From assembly GCA_035235625.1 (NCBI GenBank), contig CP141146.1, positions 22,066,501-22,130,500 of the forward strand: a stretch of 64,000 nucleotides of DNA, read 5' to 3'. Shown piece after piece: positions 58,451 to 64,000 of the stretch. Both the position numbers and the translations under genes were made by a program. Origin of the DNA: Saururus chinensis. Taxonomy: Eukaryota > Streptophyta > Magnoliopsida > Piperales > Saururaceae. The notes beneath the pieces were generated by a model. That model ran no database searches. It saw only the letters and a program-made list of their open reading frames with translations, and was not told the origin of the DNA. Positions within the stretch are counted from its first letter, which is position 1; every line of letters starts with the position of its first letter.

Positions 58451-60439
58451 ACATGGGCAGGTTATCTTGCTATTTTCAAGTGGCTGGCATCAATTATGAC
58501 GCCAGTGGCTTGCATCAGCAGCACCGCTCGAAGTGCGGCGTGCCACCGCGTGGCAGGCAGCCCGTGGGATCGGGCGGTGGGTTGTGTCAGCCCGCCCATC
58601 CGTTGGATGAGGTCCATGCGATGCGGGGCCGGCCTCGTGTGACGCACGGTTCGACGAGCGTGTGGGGGGGCATTTCGTACGCCCACACCTTCTCCTATAT
58701 TAATTCGGATTCCGTTCAAATTTCCGGAGGAGTTTTCTGTCTCGTTCTGAGTCCTTTTTCTTCTGTTCTTGAGGTGTTCCTAGCTAATTCGAAGGTGATC
58801 TACCCAATGGCATGGTATATTCCTCAAGTTCGTACCCCTAGAGGGGGGGAATGGCCCGAGACAAGAGGATGCTTTGTTCGCCACCCTACTACCCCGAAGG
58901 GAGATCAACGGGCCGGAGAGAGAGGGGGACTCCGTCCTCCATCATCGGGCCACATCTTGGGTCATGGCCAGAAGTAGGGAAGGCTCTGTCCTTCACCGAA
59001 ATGCCACGCGGTGTGAGAAACACCCCGGAAAAGGGGACATTATGTCCGTTGCTTACGAGCGCGGGAAAAGAAAAGAGTCTCTAGGTAAGGGGTTCTGTCC
59101 GCAGTCTACGGGCGTGCGTTGTGCTAAGTGTCGCAGGGAAGGGGGAGGATACTCTCGGGGCAAGGGCGGGCTCTGCCCACCAACTCGTGCCCCGAAGAGA
59201 GATAAGTGGCTTGGAGAGAGAGGAGGCTTTGCCCTCCGTTACTGGGCCAAATCAAGAGAGTTGGCCTAGAGTAGGGGAGGCTCATCCCTCCATCGAAGGG
59301 CCATGAAGTGTGAGGAACATCCCCGAGTAAGGGTAGGTTCTGTTTGCCACCCACGGGCATAGAAAACGAGAAGCATCTCTGGGAAAGGGGAGGGTCACAA
59401 AAAACCATACCTAGTGGACAAGACAAAAGATAATGGTCAGTAGTGTACGAATGAAAATTATGCCTTATTATGGCGAGGAACATACAAAGGCTAGAGGAGG
59501 CTCCATCCGCTACTACTGGATCCGAAAGGGGAGGACGCCCAGAAATGAGCAACCCTAAATGCCGCTACCTCACGGGACATCAGGGGAGTAAGCATTTCTA
59601 ACCTCCCATTTCAATTATAGAATGCATGTGCTAAATTAGGATGTGTGCCATGCTATAATCCTTTGTGTTATGATTTGCTATGCTTTGTTGTGACATGTTT
59701 ATGTTCTGTCTCGCCTAGGGTAGAGCGAGACGTGTGGTGTGTGTTTGGTCTCGGCTCAGTGATGGAATGAGACGTGTGGCATGTGTTTAGTTTCGTCTCA
59801 GTGATGGAATGAGACGTGTGGCGTGTGTTTGGTCTTGGCTCAGTGATGGAGCCAGACGTGTGGTGTGTTCGGTTTCAACTTAGTGATAGAGAGAGACGTG
59901 TGATGCATACAGTCTTGGCTTAGTGATAGAGCGAGACATGTGTATGTGATTGGATCTGCTCTGGGGTAGAGCGAGGCATCTTATGATGGTCATGTGGTAT
60001 TCGACTCTATGATAGAGTGAGATGTGTGTTTCCGGTGTTTTATGGGCTTCCGTATGACTCCGATTAAATATTCAGAGAAACGTAGTTAGTCGTCTATGTT
60101 TTTGTATGGTTTGATGTATGTAGTAGCCGATATGCAGAACTACGTATGGATCTGATCGTATCAGAGTAACATCGTGGATGTTATCCAATATGTACATAGG
60201 CAACCATCGGCAAGGCAACATTGGCCGATCTGAATTAGATATATAATTAGGTTTGTTCTGGCCTACGTGTAATGAAGCACTAAAGTTCTATAGTGCATAG
60301 AGGAGCGCAAAGACTCTCACACTTAGAGTCCGCCACTCCTTGTCCAATTTTTATTTTATTCATTTTTGGGATAACCCAGAGTGCGAGCTATCCCATGTGG
60401 ACGCCCGGCTCGGGTTGGTTTTCGGGTCGGGGAATTACA
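58450..60439 (+). mobile_element. LTR-type sequence J inserted in a MULE fragment
   Basis: Ends at 60,439 in CGGGTCGGGGAATTACA, immediately inside MULE transposase sequence. Its last 320 bp share a block with solo LTRs C1 and C2 (GCAGAACTA...TGGATC...GTACATAGGCAAC). It is GC-rich between 58,450 and 59,560, where diverged units of roughly 60-70 bp recur (GGAGGCT...CCCTCC...GGGCCA). Open frames of 130-170 codons in this part change frame with the repeats and are not genes. The left end and target duplication are unresolved. Confidence 0.5.
59720..60030. repeat. 40-42-bp minisatellite, seven to eight copies
   Basis: GAGACGTGTGG-type starts occur at 59,727, 59,769, 59,811, 59,853, 59,893, 59,933 and 59,973, each with GTGTTTGGTCTCGGCTCAGT and GATGGA/GATAGAG. 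The period shortens from 42 to 40 bp along the array. Confidence 0.85.
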
Positions 60440-60454
60440 AAAATTGTCCCCATG

Positions 60455-60843
60455 ACACTAGCCTCATGCATCTTCAACATTATTCTCATGCGAATCCAAT
60501 CAAGCAGCCCAACAATCGGCAACTCCCACTATGTCCTCTCCCAACTATTGAAGCTTTCCGCTATGTTGTTCAAAAGGTGGCCGTACCATTGACCAAGAAA
60601 TAGTGCATCACACCATCATTCGGGCTCATTTTGTTGTACCCAAATATATACCACTTCAGATGCTTGTCGGAGCTCTAGTATTGCCTTCTCATATTCGTGC
60701 ATTTCAGAAACACTTGCAACCCGGTGGATCATCTTCGTCACTTTTGCTTAGCTTCCTTTATGGCCTCTGCTTCTCAAGTCCCTATCCCAAAGGTTGTGCT
60801 CTAGGTGACGAACACAGTAGACATGGAAAGCGTGATGGAATAC
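60455..60843 (-). pseudogene. Mutator-like (MULE/MuDR) transposase fragment
   Basis: A single minus frame from 60,843 reads FHHAFHVYCVRHLEHNLWD...GHKGS, stop, ...EMHEYEKAILELRQASE...WVQQNEPE, stop, WCDALFLGQWYGHLLNNIAE then SFNSWERT, stop, WELPIVGLLDWIRMRIMLKM. The H-x-CxRHLxxN, YxHLxxNIAESFNSW and LPIxxLLxxIRxxxM motifs are those of plant MuDR-family transposases, covering the end of the catalytic domain and beyond. Three stops make it inactive. It is cut at the right by family A LTR sequence and at the left by LTR J. It is not part of the chromovirus. Confidence 0.8.
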
Positions 60844-61304
60844 TATGATTCTTTTTATAGTGAGGCTTATGGATTGGAAATTAAAATGTTGGGCTAGAAA
60901 ATAGGTAAAAATGCCCTAAGTGACCATTCAAGTGCTCTTTTGACTCAAAAATGAATTTAGTTATACCCAATCCCACTTAGACAAATCAAAAGAAGGTTGG
61001 AGGCCGAAATGAGTAGCATGCCATCCCACACAGAAGTGGGTCCCACAGTGGGGCCTGCCCTTATTAAAGGAAAAATAAAAAGAAAATATCTTCAAATAGG
61101 TAAAAATTTGGTTGAATCATGCTTGACACTAATACTCTAAACTAAAATAAAATTAAACTATAAGAAATTTATAAATAACCTAACTCATTACCCGAAGAAA
61201 ATCAAATCAAACCGACAAACAAAAAAATTCACACAACTAAAAAAGAAATTAATTAGAGATCTTACACCCTACCAACCTTATAGGAATTTTGTCCTCAAAT
61301 TTTG

Positions 61305-62488
61305 CTATTGGCCCACAGTGAATAGGTGAGGATACTTCTCATTGACTTCATCCTCATGCTCCCATGTTGCCTCCTCCACATTGTAGTTTTGCCAAAGGAC
61401 ATTAACCAACATAATTGCCTTGTTTCTAAGAGTATTCTCCTTCTTGTCTAAGATTTGCACTTGCGCCTTGACATATGAAAGATCACTCTTAGCTCCAATG
61501 GCTCAAAATCAAGAACATGGGACAAATTCAGCTCATACTTCCATAGAAGAGAAACATGGAATACATCATGAATGTAAGCAAGATGTGGAGGTAGAGCCAC
61601 TCAATAGGCCACCGCTCCAATCCGCTCAAGGACTTCGAAAGGTTCAATGAACCTAGGAGATAACTTCCCTCTCTTGCCAAATCGCACGATGCCTCGAGAA
61701 GGTGAGATCTTCAAGAAAACATGGTCACCAACATGAAATTCTAGGTCTCTCCACCGCTTATATGCATAACTCTTTTGCTGACTTTGAGCTGTCTGCAACC
61801 ACTCTAGAACAAGTCGAATCCTCTCCACTGACTGTTGCACAATCTCTGGCCTAGTTAGAAGATGCTCTCCAACCTCACTCCAACAAAAGGGAGATCGACA
61901 AGGATGTCGGTATAATGCCTCGAAAAGAGCCATCTTGATACTAGCTTGGTAACTATCATTACAGACAAACTCCACCAACGACAAGTGTTGCTCCCAACTA
62001 CCCTTCCACTCGAGGATGCATGCTCGAAGCATATCCTCTAAGGTTTGGATAGTCCATTCGGATTGTCCATCGGTATGAAGATGATAAGCTGAGCTAAGGT
62101 CAGTCACTGTCCCCAAAGCCTTTTGAAAACTTTGACAAAACCTAGATGTAAATCGAGGTTTTCTATTGTAAACTATGGATACCAGCACTCCACATAACTG
62201 AACAATCTCCTTCACATAAAGTGCTACCAACATATCCGAAGAAGTGGTCATCCTGATAGCAATGAAGTGTGCCAACTTAGTGAGTCAATCAATGATAACC
62301 AACATTGCGTCATTACCATTGGGCAATCTAGGAAGCCCTAAATCAAAGTCCATAGCCACTTCCACTCTGGAATAGGTAGAGATTGTAGCATGCCTCCTAG
62401 ATGACGATGTTCCACTTTCACTTGTTGACACACCAAGCACTTGGACACAAATGAGGCAATGTCCCTCTTCATTCCACTCCACCAAAAA
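61305..62488 (-). pseudogene. chromovirus integrase and chromodomain
   Basis: Would insert the element's DNA. From 62,488 downward there are LVCxQV-type zinc-finger Cys residues and the first acidic motif MDFDLGLPRL. Next come LTKLAHF after an in-frame stop (about 62,280), then the second motif, where SDRDPRFTSRF is expected but VYNRKPRFTSRF is present, so the catalytic Asp is Asn. The Glu motif DGQSEWTIQTLEDMLR is kept. The GPY/F-type module FGKRGKLSPRFIEPFEVLER follows, then a TGA after GAVAY (61,598-61,600), LPPHLAYIHDVFHVSLL, a frameshift near 61,490, and chromodomain VNVLWQNYNVEEATWEHEDE. The frame ends at TAG, 61,305-61,307. Dead copy. Confidence 0.8.
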
Positions 62489-62601
62489 GTCCGCTTCACA
62501 TCATGATACATCTTGGTTCCTTCTGGATGGATGGAGAACCTAGAGTGATGTGCCTTCTAAAGAATGCACTCTTTTAACTCCAAGGACTTTGGCACACACA
62601 A

Positions 62602-64000
62602 CTATCCTAAAAAAGTTAAGTTTTCATCGGCCATTTCTTCAAAATCAATCACCGCTTTCCCTTGCAACTTAGCCTTCATGGATTGAATTTCCTCATCCAT
62701 ATTTTGTGCTTCAACCACCTCATCGACCAAATCAGAGCTTATAGAAATATTAGCAAACCACTTGCTTGTATCTTCCAAAGCTAACTTTAGTTTGAGCCCA
62801 ATGGCCTCTTCATACAAAAGCCATTCTTGCACACGAGCACGAGCTACTAAAGTAGCTAATTTTCTACTCAAGGCATCCGCCACCACATTAGCTTTTTTGG
62901 GATGATAGGAAACAGTGAAGTCATAATCCTTAAAGAATTCCAACCATCTTCTTTGCCTCATGTTCAAGTCTCTTTGAGTGAAGAGATACTTCAAGCTCTT
63001 GTGGTTTGTGAACACTTCAAACGCTTGTGGTCCGTGAATACTTCAAACTTCTCACCATAAAGGTAGTGCCTTCAAATCTTCAATGCAAAAACCATTGCAG
63101 CTAGCTCTAAGTCATGTAGGATAGTTTCGCTCATGAACTATAAGCTGGCGAGAAGCATAAGCTACAACTTTCCCATGCTGCATCAACACACAACTGAAGC
63201 CTCTTAGTGAAGCATCACCTTAGACCACAAATCCTCCACTCCCTGAAGGTAAGGCTAAGACCGGCGCTGAAGTTAGCCTCTTCTTCAACTCTTGGAAACA
63301 TTCCTCGCATGCTTGACTCCATTCATACTTCTCACTCTTCCTTGTCAATTTGGTCAAAAGAGTAGCAATGTGAGAAAAGTCTTCGATGAACCTCTGATAC
63401 TATCCTACAAGACCTAAAAAGCTTCGACTTGAGAAGCATTCTCTCCCACTTCATGATTGTCTCCACCTTGGATGGGTTCACCGCTACACCATCTTTGGAA
63501 ATGACATGACCTAGAAATTGCACTTCTTTCAACCAAAATTCACACTTATCAAACTTTTCATAGAGTTTGTGATCTCTCAAAGTTTGCAAGACAATCCTCA
63601 AGTGCTTATCATGCTTCTCCTTGCTAGCTAAATAGATCAATATGTCATCCACAAAAATAATGATAAACCGATCTAAATAAGGCATCGAAAAGCCCTATTC
63701 ATCAAATCCATAAAAGATGTTGGTGCATTGGTGAGATCAAAAGGCATGACAAGAACTCATAATGCTCATAACATGTTCGGAAAGCTATCTTAGACTCATC
63801 ATCGAGTCAAATACGGAGTTGATGGTAGCCCAACCTCAAGTCAATCTTGGAGAACACTTGAGCCTGCTGCAACTAATTAAATAAATCATCAATACGTGGC
63901 AAAGGATACTTGTTCTTGATTGTTACCTGATTCAACATTTGGTAATCAATGCAAAGCCTAAGAGAACCATTTTTCTTCCTGACGAAGAGAACTGGTGTAG
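62602..64000 (-). pseudogene. chromovirus reverse transcriptase and RNase H (partial)
   Basis: From the window edge the frame gives [20 protein letters not shown], then [14 protein letters not shown], stop, VFSKIDLRLGYHQLRI, stop, and a frame change around 63,750. The catalytic FVDDILIYLASKEKHDKHL (63,640-63,590) and CEFWLKEVQFLGHVISKDGV follow. RNase H continues with [20 protein letters not shown] and [20 protein letters not shown], ending in [17 protein letters not shown] (62,870-62,920). A 26-bp duplication at 62,998-63,049 shifts the frame within RNase H. The catalytic FVDD motif is intact but the gene is broken in at least four places. Confidence 0.85.

Larger units (their letters stand above)
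55145..61266 (-). mobile_element. 3' LTR (family A, copy A3) of the minus-strand chromovirus
   Basis: Plus-strand ends are TGTCATGCCC (55,145) and GAGATCTTACA (61,266); on the minus strand this is TGTAAGATCTC...GGGCATGACA. It directly follows the end of the pol region, after a short polypurine-like stretch, so it is the element's 3' LTR. Without inserts it is about 3.2 kb, in the size range of Tekay/Del LTRs. It contains an inverted segment at 57,667-57,915 and foreign DNA at about 57,916-60,848. A minus TATA box (CACTATAAAAAG) lies at 60,852-60,863, about 410 bp from the LTR start. Confidence 0.75.
61267..64000 (-). mobile_element. Ty3/gypsy chromovirus (Tekay/Del type), pol region, truncated by window end
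   Basis: Minus-strand order from the right edge: reverse transcriptase, RNase H, zinc-binding and integrase domains, chromodomain, polypurine-like TAAGGTTGGTAGGGTG, then the 3' LTR at 61,266. The GKLSPRFIEPFEVLERIG and LPPHLxxIHDVFHVSLL motifs, a C-terminal chromodomain and a long LTR indicate the Tekay/Del lineage. Gag, protease and the 5' LTR lie beyond position 64,000. Confidence 0.85.

Noticed and set aside
58453..58977. 174-codon plus frame (and overlapping frames to 59,306)
   Set aside because: It lies in the repetitive GC-rich part of LTR J. The frames overlap on both strands and jump with the repeat units, and no domain is recognisable.
61420..61650. Plus-strand 76-codon frame
   Set aside because: It is the reverse shadow of the chromodomain and integrase C-terminus on the minus strand.

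Overview
The window looks like nuclear DNA of a flowering plant: AT-rich, one protein gene split by thirteen exons with GT-AG introns, and the rest packed with nested LTR retrotransposons, MITEs and tandem repeats. The wording of the gene's protein (for example the RLKEFSFKE and LDQYAIAKFAE stretches) reminds me more of monocots than of eudicots. That is recall rather than a computed placement, and I do not name a species.

Layout. 1-2,945: minus-strand decayed gag region of a Tat/Ogre-like Ty3/gypsy element, with a 39-residue coding tandem repeat. 3.4-13.0 kb: LTR-derived sequence, including a copia-like LTR, a U3 minisatellite, and a solo LTR (8,061-10,694) bounded by a CTTAC duplication and itself carrying a hAT-type MITE. 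13.7-15.1 kb: three unrelated host-gene fragments (PPR, syntaxin SYP2 first exon, and a probable WW-domain/CFL1-like first exon) packed together, a probable Pack-MULE. 15.3-17.6 kb: a foldback element with arms of about 1 kb. 17.8-18.3 kb: a tandem repeat of about 210 bp.

18,949-30,375 (+): the only intact gene, the theta subunit of the cytosolic chaperonin CCT/TRiC (CCT8), 544 residues. Its introns hold MITEs, a SINE-like sequence and several local duplications.

31.5-48.0 kb: a nest of LTRs. The host is a long minus-strand LTR family (A) present in successive copies. Two solo LTRs of another family (C1, C2) sit in it in opposite orientation, each with a perfect 5-bp target duplication, and shorter LTRs of a third family (B) are also inserted. 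48.4-50.4 kb: decayed Athila-like reading frames. 50.7-53.0 kb: another solo LTR. 53.4-55.1 kb: two copia-like LTRs in inverted orientation. 55.1-64.0 kb: a Tekay/Del-type chromovirus on the minus strand, with its 3' LTR (family A, containing an internal inversion, a further LTR and a MULE transposase fragment) followed by chromodomain, integrase, RNase H and partial reverse transcriptase.

CCT8 is the only gene I believe works. Everything else is transposon-derived or captured and broken. I found no tRNA, rRNA or CRISPR array and no evidence for a new enzymatic system. The most interesting structures are the three-gene capture at 13.7-15.1 kb, the inverted pair of solo LTRs whose empty sites survive elsewhere in the window, and the inversion plus MULE insertion inside the chromovirus LTR.
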